From NCBI GenBank assembly GCA_018881555.1, contig JACAXG010000050.1, positions 868,001 through 932,000 of the forward strand: a stretch of DNA of 64,000 bases. The letters are read 5' to 3'. Below are positions 26,443 through 37,514 of this stretch, piece after piece. The notes below the pieces were generated by a model. That model saw only the letters and a program-made list of their open reading frames with translations. It had not been told where the DNA came from and made no database searches. The translations under genes were made by a program, and so were the position numbers. Source of the stretch: Amblyornis subalaris (lineage: Eukaryota > Chordata > Aves > Passeriformes > Ptilonorhynchidae). Every line of letters starts with the position of its first letter. The first letter of the stretch is position 1.

Positions 26443-27444
26443 GACTTGGAGTAGACAACTTCTAGCAACAGAAATATAGTCATATGAGAAGGAAACACTC
26501 TCTTGGTTTTCACTTTCTATTGTTCCACATAGCACAACATTTTCTGCAATCCAAAAGCAGTCTTGGAGCAGTCACAGTGATTCAGAACAGGAACCTTTGT
26601 ATCAAACAGCTATACACGTGCAACCCTATCATTTCCATCATGATCCTGTGAAAATGTGTGTAAAACTGAAGAGTTGGTAAGAGAAGTTCACTTTTTGCAG
26701 CAATGACAACCATCTTCTGTTACTAAGTGAAAGAAGGATCTGATCCCTAATTTCTGCAATAATATACATTTTTAGTAAGAAATGCTTTCATAAAAGAGAT
26801 AACAGTTTATAATTAACAGAATCATTTTTCTATTTAAAATCATTTTCCCCAAAAGAAGCAAACTAAAGAAAAAGATGAAACTGTAAGAAGCCAGCCAAAT
26901 CACCAAAAAAGAGAGAATGGATACTTTTTCCCTTCACAGCGGAAACTGCAGAAAATAAATTTAACATGTTTTAATCAAGCTTGCAGTTTTAAGTGGATTT
27001 TTCTAAACGTCTCCCCTTAAACATTCCCACCTGCCTGAGGCAACAGGACTCCAGGGTCAGAGCATCATTCTCATCATGTGCTGGGACCCAGGAACTACCC
27101 CCACAGGTGGAACCTCCTCCCAAGCAGTACGTCTGGTGCCCTGTGGGAGATGCAGGGATGCTGCACAATGCTGCACCCAGGGAACACAGGCATTTCTAAA
27201 TGACAGCTTTAAAGTTTCAAGCCAACATTTCCCACCACTCCCAAATGCAATGAGGAATATAAACACCCTTATGGACCTCTATATGCAGAAGGGCTATGGC
27301 CAGTGACAGGCAAACAACCATGAAGAAGCACCAGCTGTCCTTTCCTAAACACAACTGCTGTGTCCACACCCAGCAGCCAAGCACAAGGCTACACTGTCCA
27401 AAGTTCCCACTCAAAAACTTGCATGCTATTGCGCGCCAGACTAC

Positions 27445-27463
27445 AAAAAAAAAAAAAATAAAA
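27445..27463. repeat. A-rich run
   Basis: A 14-base A run followed by TAAAA. No retrocopy body is evident upstream. Confidence 0.9.
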
Positions 27464-28091
27464 TTAGCCATCCTAATTTTGAACTGAATAGATCTCAGCA
27501 GGACAGCCACAGCTGGTTACAGGGGCTGTGCTCTCCAGCTGAGCCAGGAGTTTCTTGGTAACACATAAGTGGGCCATGGTGCAAGAAGCAGGGACTACCC
27601 ACACCCCCAGGAAAGACGGCTAGTATTGGCTTCAGGCTGCGTGGTGCCTCAGTACTGCCTGCTGCAAATGGACCAGGTCTACTGAAGCAGCTGGCACAGC
27701 CCAACAGGAACTGACAGGCACAGCAAAACATTTAAGCGCAGAAGACACTTTGTACTCTATAGGGTTTTACTTCAGGCTAGATCTGGTCCCATGGACTGTA
27801 TTTCCAGCAATGACTCAAGCACATCTTCTAGTTTAGATTCATCTTAAAGGAATCCAGCTGTCCCACCATGAGGTATATGGAGATGGACAGTAAGTGGAAT
27901 AACTGAAGGATGGGCGTCAAAAGCCCACTCGCGACATGAACCACACCACCAATAAAAATGCACAACCACACCCATGAGCATCTGTCAGTGAAGCGAAAGA
28001 CCTTTTTGTGCTGCTCTTGAAGAAATTCTTCAGATGTCAGTAAATCTGCACAGTAGCTTGAACTGCCTGACTCTTAGTGAGTTGAACTGCT

Positions 28092-28198
28092 CATTGAAAC
28101 AATTCTGACTCAAGCATCAGAAGCTGGTAAANACCAATGTACCAATTCCAAATTGGAATATACCAGTTTCTGATGCTTGGGTTAGAATTATTTCAGTG
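28092..28198 (+). repeat. 107-nt near-perfect hairpin, possible small-RNA precursor
   Basis: The arms 28092-28129 and 28161-28198 pair over 38 positions: 33 Watson-Crick pairs, four G-U pairs and one A-C mismatch (28100/28190). Within the 31-nt loop, ATTCC (28145-28149) can pair with GGAAT (28155-28159), extending the stem past a 5' bulge. On the plus strand four of the five imperfect pairs are G-U wobbles; on the minus strand they would be A-C mismatches. A plus-strand RNA therefore folds better. The size and shape fit a microRNA-type or longer hairpin precursor. No matching target-site duplication flanks it, and the ends match no inverted-repeat transposon that I know. It lies about 1.8 kb upstream of the CpG island at 30 kb. 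The structure is certain; expression is inference. Confidence 0.85.
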
Positions 28199-29949
28199 TG
28201 ATTGCAGCAGTAGTGTTAGTATTAAACCAGTTACCACATGTACTAAACAAGACCCCAACAGGACTATTTATTACGAAACATGATCTCGATCTATGAGATT
28301 TGCACTTTCATAGACATTGACAAATGGTGACCGAAACCAAGCAGTGTCCAATTTATTGATACAGTTCAGTGGGTATTTCAAATATTTATTTTCACTCTGA
28401 CCTGATACTACAAGGAGAAACAATAACCTCCACAGTTTAATTCTTCAACTTCTCATACATCTGCTCTATTCCACATTGAAAGTCATACACAGTCTATTTG
28501 AAACATAAAAAAAAAAAGAATATATTTCAGCTAAACCAATCAGCTCAAAATCTTGGGTTAATGCCATTTATTTTTGTGGCACCCTTGTAAAGGTCTTACT
28601 GATGCTTTTAACTGACACATCTTTCACTTACTTATCATGCTGCAGTGGAAGGCTGAGCAAAACTCACTGCTACCAGACACACCTCCTCCCCACACACAAG
28701 AGCTCTGCCTGAGCAGCGGGCTCCAAGAGAGGTGAAAAGGCAAAATTCTGCTTGCTAGGCTTCTCGCTCATCCTACAACAGAGATGTAGCAAACCAGTCT
28801 GCTCTCTCCAGCTGCACAGCGATCACAAATGTTTAGAATTTAGGACTTCACTGCACCTCTTGGATGACAGCAGTTCACGAGGACCATGCAACAAAAGCGA
28901 GAGAGAAAGAGATCCCCTTGCTCAGAGCCTGAACACTGAGACAGCACCCGCATGTCCTGGCTCTCAATGTAAGCAGACTGCTGTTCCACTCAGCTATTTT
29001 CCTAAAGCATTTCTTTAAAACCTTGGGGCATTATTCTTCTTCAATTTTTGCAAGAAATGAAGAAAGACCAGCCTGAGAAGCAGGAACCAAGTTTTGCAAG
29101 TGAAGCATCTGCATTAAAATACAGCACTCAGAATCAAGCATTCCAAGCAAATACTTCAGGCTGTGCGTACTTCTTGAAGTTCAAGAAACAAACTAATCCC
29201 CTAAGGAAACACAGCATCTGTATTGTATTGGCACTTGGTGGGAAGACAAGACTCTGAAGTGATTGCTGATTTCACCCTCGTTTAGCAAGAAATAGCCTTG
29301 AAGCAGCCCGATAAGCGGCTTCCTAATTGGGGCTCTGAGCTGATGTTGCTTGGTCTTGCACCTGCTGCTTCGTGATTGTTGGAAGGACTGTGGGATTCAT
29401 AACCTGGGGCTTTTTCTCAGGGAATCTCTGGCTGAAGTTGGGCTGAAGTTCACCTGACTCTACTAATCGGGCTTTCATTCTGTTTATTCCCCCTCTTTCA
29501 GAGAAAAAAAAAAANNANAAAAAAAAAAGAGGTTTAACTTGTTATGAGCTGTTAATTTTGTCCTCAAAAATCCACCAAAAGTTATATAACCACTTTCACA
29601 ATAGCGTGCTAAAAATAAGAGCTGTTCAGCCAAATGCCACTGCAATTTTTTATAAGACCTGTGACTCCAATTCTGCAAGACCTGTGGAAGCACAAATATT
29701 TCTTTAGCTTTAGCAGAAAGTCAAGCAGAAGCTCCTTGTGAGACAGACATGGGTTTGTATAATCCTCAAGTTCAAGGCAGAAAAAAACGAGTGTATGTAT
29801 ACACACGTGTATTTCCAAGTCATGACTTAAAGTAATGTTCTTCGCTCTTGGAGCTGATCCCTCGTGGGGTTTCATAATCACAAACCATCATTAACCCAAA
29901 GCAAAGAAAGAAAGGTACAAAGGGGCACAGGTTTCAAGCCACGAGCTTA
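28199..29949. other. Unique DNA upstream of the CpG island
   Basis: No supported gene. An 11-base A run lies at 28507-28517. The stretch around 29270-29360 contains a GATAAG motif and an ATTGG box in more balanced sequence than its surroundings, which might be promoter-proximal regulatory DNA. Confidence 0.45.
29504..29530. repeat. A run containing three Ns
   Basis: A homopolymer-like A tract with N at 29515, 29516 and 29518. The base caller evidently failed in the run, so its true length is uncertain. Confidence 0.9.
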
Positions 29950-30005
29950 TTTTCTTTTTTTTTTTTCCGGTTTGCCTTTTTTTTTTTCCCCCCTCTTTTT
30001 CCTTT
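29950..30005. repeat. Polypyrimidine tract at CpG island edge
   Basis: About 55 bases, almost all T and C on the plus strand, with two long T runs. It abuts the left edge of the CpG island. Such tracts are common at promoter margins. On the plus strand it also resembles a splice acceptor's pyrimidine tract, but no AG follows at the right distance with a convincing exon. Confidence 0.8.
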
Positions 30006-30015
30006 GGGAGGGAGC

Positions 30016-30066
30016 ATGGGGACGCGACGCACGACGCTCCAAACCCTGAGGGACCTGGCCATCCAG
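30016..30066 (+). other. Candidate short first coding exon
   Basis: An ATG at 30016 has A at -3 and G at +4, a good Kozak context. Seventeen codons later, in phase 0, it meets CAG|GTAACT, a strong splice donor (exon end 30066). The peptide would be MGTRRTTLQTLRDLAIQ. Against it, the pyrimidine tract directly upstream leaves no room for an obvious promoter, and the island's bulk lies downstream. I do not recognise the peptide. Confidence 0.2.
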
Positions 30067-30250
30067 GTAACTTCCCAGGGCGCTCGGAGCCAGGCACGCA
30101 GACCCCGGCGCCACCGGCTGCGGGCTCTCGCCGCTTTCGTTCCGCGCCCCTGCAAGCGGCCCGCGGGCGGGCGGCGGGGGCTCGGGACGCGCCGCTCCCC
30201 CGAGGCGTGCGGCGGCCCCGCCGGGATCCCCGCGCCGGGCGGGCGGAGGG

Positions 30251-30280
30251 GCGCGGTGCGGGACGGCGCGGTGCGGGACG
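30251..30280. repeat. 15-bp direct repeat in the CpG island
   Basis: GCGCGGTGCGGGACG occurs twice head to tail (30251-30265 and 30266-30280) without a mismatch. It is a GC-rich duplication typical of island sequence. Confidence 0.9.
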
Positions 30281-30468
30281 GGGCTGCCGGCGGCCGGAGG
30301 CGCTGCGGGCGGCCCCCCGCTGTCACCGCACCGCGCCCGCCGGCCCCGCCGGCCGTCCCCGGAGGGGCGGTGAGAGGGCAGGGGAGGAGGAAGAGGAAAG
30401 GGAGCGAGCCGGCCACAAGAGGAGGGGTGCCGGGGGTCAGGGCGGTGGGCGCCCCCCGGCCGCCCCAT

Positions 30469-30470
30469 AC
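30469..30470 (-). other. Consensus splice donor on minus strand
   Basis: Read on the minus strand the sequence is CCGTGCAG|GTATGG. The exon would end at 30470 and the intron begin at 30469. It lies about 280 bp downstream of the minus-strand CCAAT box, a sensible size for a non-coding or short first exon. No confident ATG belongs to it. Confidence 0.35.
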
Positions 30471-30516
30471 CTGCACGGAGGCGGGGAAGGGTCCGCAGCG
30501 CGCTCCGTCCGCCGGC

Positions 30517-30522
30517 TATAAA
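30517..30522 (+). promoter_or_regulatory. TATA box in CpG island
   Basis: CTATAAAT within GC-rich flanks predicts a plus-strand start near 30545-30550. It is the only TATA-like motif in the island, so it stands out. An ATG at 30610 lies downstream, but the long frame it opens is rich in proline, arginine and alanine and is not recognisable. Confidence 0.45.
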
Positions 30523-30745
30523 TCCCGCGGGGCGATGAAGCGGGCTGGCGGTCGCCGCCCTGTGCCGCTGCTGCCGGTGGCGGTGGTGCGAAGCCCTCGC
30601 CGGCTGCAGATGCCCATAGGCGCTCGCTGGGGCCANCGGTGCGCGGAGACAGCGAGGCGGCTGTGCCGGTCCCGGCGGCTGCGGGGAGCGCGGCACTGGC
30701 TCGGCGNAGCCACTGCCCGAGGAGAGGATCAAGGCCCCGCTTTCG

Positions 30746-30750
30746 ATTGG
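30746..30750 (-). promoter_or_regulatory. CCAAT box, minus strand
   Basis: GAGCCAATCG on the minus strand matches the NF-Y site core with good flanks. NF-Y sites typically lie 60-100 bp upstream of a start, so it would support minus-strand initiation near 30650-30690. Confidence 0.45.
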
Positions 30751-30990
30751 CTCCGGTGGCCAAACAGCTCACACCGGCCTGCCCGCCCGCCGCCTCCCGC
30801 CCGCCTCCCCTCCGTCGCCCCACGCGCTCCGCTCCCGGCGGCCCCGCTCCTCCCTGCCGCCCGCCGCCTTCCCAACCTGGCGGGTACAGCGAGCGCCGCT
30901 CTTTCCCCCTCGCACCCTCCCGCTCCCCCCTTGACCCCCCTTCCCCTAAGGCGACGTCCGATCCCGGGCCCTTTGTTTATGTAGGGACAT

Positions 30991-33900
30991 TCTCACCCTG
31001 GGTCTGACAAAACACCATCCTTCCCTTCGCATCTTCCTCCGCGGGCTGAAGGACCCGCAACTTTAAGCGTTCGTGACATTTTGTGTCATGCTCAATATTC
31101 AGACACGTTTGTTCTCTGAACATTTAAAAAAATATCCCTAGCTGGTAAAATTAAAAGCATGCAGTGCCTGATCACCTGAGGGCTAAGTCTGAGATAGGAC
31201 AAAGCATTCTTTGCCTGAGTTGAGTTTGCTTTTCTTAGGCTGTTTGGGTTCCTAGCCCCAGCTGCATTAACTACACGTCAAATCTTGGCATGCACAGAAA
31301 ATAGAATCAGGATGCCTCCTCATCCTGAGTCTCGGGTTATGCAGTCGCAGCGGCCGTGGTTGTCATTCCTTGGTGCATCTTTGATGTTGCTATTCCTTTT
31401 GCTCAGGATGACTTAAGTGACCTGTGGAAAAGGATTCTTCCTCCTGCAGAAGTGCTCTGATCTTAAGTCATATCTTAGGCCTGTCGTCTGGGCAAAATGG
31501 CAAGCTTTTGGTTTTAACAATACCCTCTGTTTAAACAATATACAGTCGAACCAGATAAATAGGTCCTTTGGGTTTTCTCAGTGCAGGAAGATGTTGTAAT
31601 ATTTCCAGTAAGCATGTTGGCAAAATTGCTTATTAAAATTAGTGAGAACAAAATTATGAGTTATAACAGATGCACTCTTAATTAATGCAATGACCTGCAT
31701 TTAGCTGATGCTGTTGAATTAAATAGCATCTATGCCTGTTGGTAGATCAGGTGCCCTTAACAGTCAATATTTATCCAAATTTGGCAGATTGTAGCATTCG
31801 AAACAGAGAATGGAGTTGCAGAGATACCTTTGCATGACAGCAGCATGTACTCCATTGCATTTTTAATTGATTCTGTATTTAATTAATTCTTTTCCCTACA
31901 AAATGGTATGTTATTTTTCATTCCCTAGAAAGCATGCGTACTTTTGTCTATTTGGGGCATACAGAACTAGTTAAGAATGGTTTTGTTTATGTTTTGTACA
32001 GGCAAAAGTCAGAAAAATAAAAATAGAAATATTGAGAAATATATAAACCCAGACATATTTAGAAATATCCATACTTGGAGTATAATCCATCCCTCATTTT
32101 AAAAGCTTTATTAGCAAAAACATCCCTCAGTGAATTCAATGAAGCTACACCTCTGGAACTTTAGTCACGCCCCAAGAATAACTAAATGATACTGTTTCTT
32201 TTTTATTATATGTGTTTTCTTCCTATTTATTTTTCCCTGGAGAAGTGAAATTGCTAGTTTAGAGACCGAGCTCCATTTGCATCCATGGCCCAACAGACAC
32301 AGCAGCCACTGCATCTCCATCACCCCCCTGCCACCTCTATCCCTGACATATCTCTTCCTGCGTGCTCCTGATCCAAATGGCTGTCTGATACATATACACT
32401 TTCAGTATTTGCTAAGTCAGAAGGTGGTGCCTTTCTTCACTCTTTTTCCTGGGAAGAATGCTTCCTCTTGGACCAGACTCCATTTTCAAGGCCTCTTTTA
32501 AGCCCCCTGTTTTTGTCCCTCGACAGACAGGCATTTGTGTCAGAGGAAGGGGTACAACCCTCCAGCTGAGCGTTGGCTGAAACAAACACCATAGCAGGAT
32601 GTTCCCTTAGGCCTCCTTCTAGCTGCTGGTTTTCAGTCATATTCTCTTATTATTTCAATGCAAATTTTATCTCCCGCTTTGTGTTATTTGGGAGAAAAGC
32701 TCTGAACACACTACAGACATTTTCCTGCAATATATTCTTCGTACTCCTCCTTATAGACCAAGAACTTTCTTTGGCACAGATGACTTGGGACTTCGTAAGA
32801 TTTTGTACTTCCAGAGTTGCTACTTCCCATTAGCCATTCTCAACATTGTGTTTGTTTCCTTCTGTGTTTGGATTCCTTTACAGCACTGATAAGTTTCCCT
32901 CTAGTCTTGTTCAATTTAATAGCTTTTAACCTGTCTGTTTTATTTATGTCTGCTTAAGTGCTTATTTAATCTTTTCCCTTATAACTATAATGACCTTCCA
33001 CAGGTTACTATAATCCTAGAAGGTATGTGGGGAATTTAAAGATTTAAAAGTCGTTTGACTTCATAAATAATTTTTATTTTCTCATTACATGCTTTATTTT
33101 TAAACCAGAAATGTTTCATTTTCTGTTTGATCAATGATTGTTTTTCACCCATATTCCTTTCACATACATAGTAAGGCAAACTGAGACATTTTGGATTCTA
33201 AACAACTTTTTTTTTTTAGGTTTGGTTCATGAAAACTGCAAAAGGTCTTGATCTGACATAGAAAATACACAACAGGTTTATTCTTTGGTCTGGTCTACAA
33301 CTAGAATGAATTTTGTGCCATTAAAAATACTTTAGGGTTTTGTTTTGACTTTTAAAACTGAAATATCCTACAGATAGCATTTACTCAGTAATATCAGTGT
33401 AAAGCACATTCATATTGATATTGCTGCATCTTTCCTCCACTATGAGTGCCTGACTTCTAGTGTATGCTGTACTTCAACTAACAGACTAACCTTTTAATGC
33501 CCCCTGGCAATTACAGAGCCATTAATTCAGCAAGATATTGAAGCCTCTACCTACTTTTCATCTACAGATTTGATGACTACATTCTACTTCTGATGTGGCC
33601 ACACTTCAGGAATGACTGTAAGCCATGTCTTTTGTCTCACACTGAGACGAAACACGAACAACTGGTGCCCATCTCCTTCACAGCGAGGACCATATCTTTG
33701 TCATCGCCACTACAGAAACTGTTCTGCTTTGCAGCCCTCAGCACAGAGCTTGTCTTGATCTGTGAACACATCTGGCAGGAGTGCCTGGAAAGCATGAAGG
33801 ACTGTAGCACAGCCCCAGAGCCAAAGGGGGCTTGAGAGATGGTACAGTCAGTCACATACGCCGACCTCATTCCTGCCCTGAGACAGGATCCACAGAGTTA

Positions 33901-36900
33901 CTTACACAAGTCAGAAAAGAAGAAACCTGAGACATCTGGTGATCACGATTGGTGATTATACAAATTATCCCTGTTTGTAAATTGACATATCTGCACTGGA
34001 TGAACACACTGATCATTTGAGTCAGGTTAGGCACATATCCTCCTCTCTCAGGCCCTAAGTAAACAGTCAAGCTCTGTAGCCAGGAGCTGGCTCAATACTC
34101 TCCTGGGAGATTGGTGTCCCGAGAAGCCTGAATGTCCAAGGGATGGCATATGTTTCTGATTCAGGTACAGTCCCACAAACTGCTTTCACTGCCTTACAAT
34201 ACCCCTTTGTTTCTGCACGGTTTCTGCCTCTCAACTAATCTACATTGTCTTGATCTAGTCCTAGCTCACCTTTATCCACAACTTCCAGTGCAAGCTCTTT
34301 GGTTTCTTAACCTTGCTCTTGATTTGCTCTTTAGTTTGAGGTAGCCCTCACTTCTCAGTTTTCCTGAGTGTGTTTCCATCTGGAGCTATAGGGCTGGTCT
34401 GTCCTTGGCAACTGACTCCTGGTCTTGAGTTTCCTCGGTCTCAGTGGCTGGATCGGCCCCAGCTACAGTCACTTAGCGCAAGTATTCCACTTGTGGCTCC
34501 TTAATAACTTCCGTTCAAAGCCACCTTTCTGAATGGGAATTATAAAACATGATATCCGTGTGCTGACGCAGAACATTTGGCACAAAGCTTATCTGCATGA
34601 TAATTCAGCCGCCTGTGGAATAGGTCATATGGGCAATATTGGGTCGTGGCTTAGGAGAAGATGCAGGAATGCAGGAGAATGTCGCGTCCCTTTAAGATTA
34701 ATCACACTTGTCAAGATCTTCAATGGCTCGTACTGTTTTCACAGACAATTAGGCACCTAAATGCCTTTGGACATAGTGCACCTGTTTTTTAATTTGGAGT
34801 TCATTCTAACATTGTGGATTCAAGCCAGAAAAGCACTCTAAGCAGCAGTAATTTTGATCCTGTTTTTTTCAGTACTTTATCTTTGCTATGCGAAAAACAA
34901 CTCTAAAATATGTGTCTACCTAGACAGCGCAACATCCCATCCCAGAACATGAGTAAATACTTCATCCAGCTCCTGATAATGAACTTCATTAACATGGATA
35001 AATGTATTCCTGGCAAAAACGCCATCTCTGTATTTCACAGTCGTCATGAATGAAACATTCTCAGTATTGCCTGATTCTGACTTCAAATAGAAATTACTCT
35101 GTGCACTCCTTAGAAGGAAAAGAAAGTGCTATCACCTTTCTTTACCTTTATTTTCTTTCACTTCATTCCCAGCAAAATTTCATGTGAGCTATCCAGATGC
35201 CCTGCGCCCATCTGCTCCAGGAACCCAAGCTTTAGGTAGTTGAAAGTTGTTTCTTCTTTGTGTGTTCCCTTGGAGGAAATAATTGCTCCTCACACATCTA
35301 CCTTTGAAAAGTCTCCAAAAGGCTCACAAATCCAGTTTACCAGATTAAATAAGATTAGTCCACATAGGGCCTGAAGTAAATTTCTCCTTGACTGGAGTTT
35401 TTTTCCACCCTGGGGATGATTCCTACTTAGACTGGTGAAGACTTAATATGAAATGCTGCCATACTGGTTTTGAGGAGATCATTGTAAGAAAAGGGATAAC
35501 AAGTGAAGGGCAGGAAAAAAAGCAGAGGGAGGTAGAAGGGTATGAAATGTGAATGCCCTTTTAAGACAGAATGGGTCTGTAGATATTCACTGGTCCTCTC
35601 TCAGAATATGGTAACCAAAAGTGCCTCTCAACACTAACTTTAAAGCTGTGGTTCATTAAGTCATGAACACTTTCCAAAATCCTTCAGTTCTCTAAAATAA
35701 TTTGAAGAACCTGAGCCTCCCAGAACCCTTGAAAAACTGCTCATCTAGAACAAAAGCAGTGATCTCATATGCCAAAGCGTCACACATGTCCTGTATTTTC
35801 TGTTTCGTACATTGTATGACTAGTCTAGATTTTTGCATGGAACAACTTTCAGTGACAATTAAAAGAAAAAAATGGTGTTAACCTCTCTGAAGTTTGTCAT
35901 TTCCCTTCTCTAAATTAACCTTTGCACTCTTTTACCGTGTGTTTTGATGATGCTCTGCTGGTTTTAGAGCAGATGATCATCCCAAAATCTGGAATGAATG
36001 AATGAGGACACCAGTTAATCTCCACTCCCTTTCCATTTTCTCTGGTTGGATTGCAATATTATCTAGCCAAAGAAGAGAGATGAGTAGCAGAGAGCAGAAG
36101 TTCGTTCGAGATGAGTTCTCTTCCTTCTTCACTGTCATGAGGGGCTGTGGGGACATCTGGATCTCTAGGGAACATCACTAAATAGGACCAGATAACCTCA
36201 AAATATTAGAGCCAGACCAGCCCTGTCATGTATGATTCACTTGCTGTATAACGCCTAATAAAGGCAATATGTGTGGAACCAGGAAGGCAGCCAATATAGC
36301 TTCTTCCAAGAACTGTGAGTAATTAACAGAATCTCTGGTTAATTTCTTTCATGAAAACTTGTTGAGTGAGATTCTTACAAGTGGTGCTTTTTGTGTGATG
36401 TCTCCCTCTACTCCCAAACAGCACAAGTTCATGCAACCTGAAAGGGAGAAAAAGTAAAACTCAAAGTTTCAGAATCTTGGGGGTAGTTTTTCTCCAGCTT
36501 CATCAGCTAACATATCCTTGCTCCACCTAACTTCCTCATTTCCTGGTGGTTTACCTCTCAAAACCTGTTCTATAACACATCTATAATTATTGTATCCTTG
36601 TATAACATGGCCCAGCTTCTTGCTTTAGCTTCTTGCTTTTCAAAGTGTTTCAAATCTCTAGTGTTTCAGAGGAAAAATCATTCAAAACTTCCCTGAGATG
36701 AAAGAAGACTAGTTAGTTGCAGCATGTCAGGAAAGAGAAAAAAATCACACAAAGCACCAGGTTGTCCTTGTTTGTGGATCTCATGTCTCAGCAGCTATGA
36801 AGAAGAGAAAAAGACAATTCCTGGCCTGCTGTCACTGTTACATCTTGTAAGGAATGTTCCATCTCTTTTGCTCTCTGTGCTTTAGGCTTTCCCTTGTTAC

Positions 36901-37514
36901 TGCTCTTGAAGCAGTACGTCGCTGTCCGTGACTGAGGCCATGTCTCCTTTCAACTTAACAATCATTTTCTTCCTCACTACAACAGAGCAAGCAGGTTGTG
37001 GAAGATGTTTTGAGTTGGCCAAAGCAAGTGGACCCCACCCCAAGCAGCAAAGGGTGCTCCAAGCAAACAAATAAAATGATGGATGGTTCCTTCCGACAGC
37101 AGGGAAGATTTTAAGTGACAAGAATCCTGCCAGGGATATGTTGAGGATGGAGTACATATGATAACAATTTAATATGTGCATCACACAAGGCAAAAGTTAA
37201 TATCCCTTGTTATATTAATATCACATGGCACAATTGAAATTGATATTTTAATTAAACCTAGATATATCTCACTGATAGGGATTGGCCATGGATGTTTTGG
37301 GAAATACACAAGCATTTAACTGAAACCGTCAGTTCAAACAAAAGAATAGTTTCTTTCAATATTTCAAATGTATTATGAACATGTCATGGAGAAATGTTAT
37401 GGAGAAATAATACTAAGCTGCTACTGAATGAGGTGATGAGGTGACAGAGCACAGAATATCCTATAACGTAACATTTGCCACATATGACTGTCTCTGCAAG
37501 CCCTCGAAAACATA
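30991..37514. other. Unique non-coding DNA right of the CpG island
   Basis: No gene or mobile element recognised across about 6.5 kb. The segment 31690-31950 is AT-rich but not simple, with TTAATTGA and TTTAATTAA homeodomain-type cores and an octamer-like TTTGCATGA. It is a candidate conserved non-coding element. A local direct repeat (AGCTTCTTGCTTT twice) lies near 36613-36640. Confidence 0.5.

Larger units (their letters stand above)
21181..28091. other. Unique non-coding DNA
   Basis: AT-rich, with no gene, LTR internal region or other mobile element recognised. Short open frames at 24555-24861 and 26233-26442 have no recognisable family. A 12-bp direct duplication (TCTTAAACTACC twice) lies at 24293-24316. 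Confidence 0.55.
30010..30990. promoter_or_regulatory. CpG island with two-way promoter signals
   Basis: About 1 kb of very GC- and CpG-rich sequence with abrupt edges inside AT-rich DNA. This is the usual signature of a vertebrate CpG-island promoter. Many GC boxes (GGGCGG or its complement) lie near 30160-30175, 30235-30245 and 30775-30800. On the plus strand there is a TATAAA at 30517. On the minus strand there is a CCAAT box at 30746-30750 and a consensus splice donor at 30470/30469. A second donor faces the other way at 30066/30067. Transcription in either or both directions is possible. No exon of a known gene was recognised. Confidence 0.85.

Noticed and set aside
26241..26513. 90-codon minus-strand frame with a hydrophobic segment
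   Set aside because: It is the complement of the equally unassigned plus-strand frame at 26233-26442. There is no upstream promoter and no known family.
30004..30984. 326-codon plus-strand open frame and 261- and 180-codon minus-strand frames across CpG island 1
   Set aside because: GC-rich sequence has few stop codons in any frame. Several frames are open at once on both strands, and all are low-complexity in P, R, A and G. No domain is recognisable, and the splice signals cut across the frames.
35945..35985. Imperfect palindrome around GATGATCATC
   Set aside because: Arms are short and broken; it is much weaker than the hairpin at 28092-28198.
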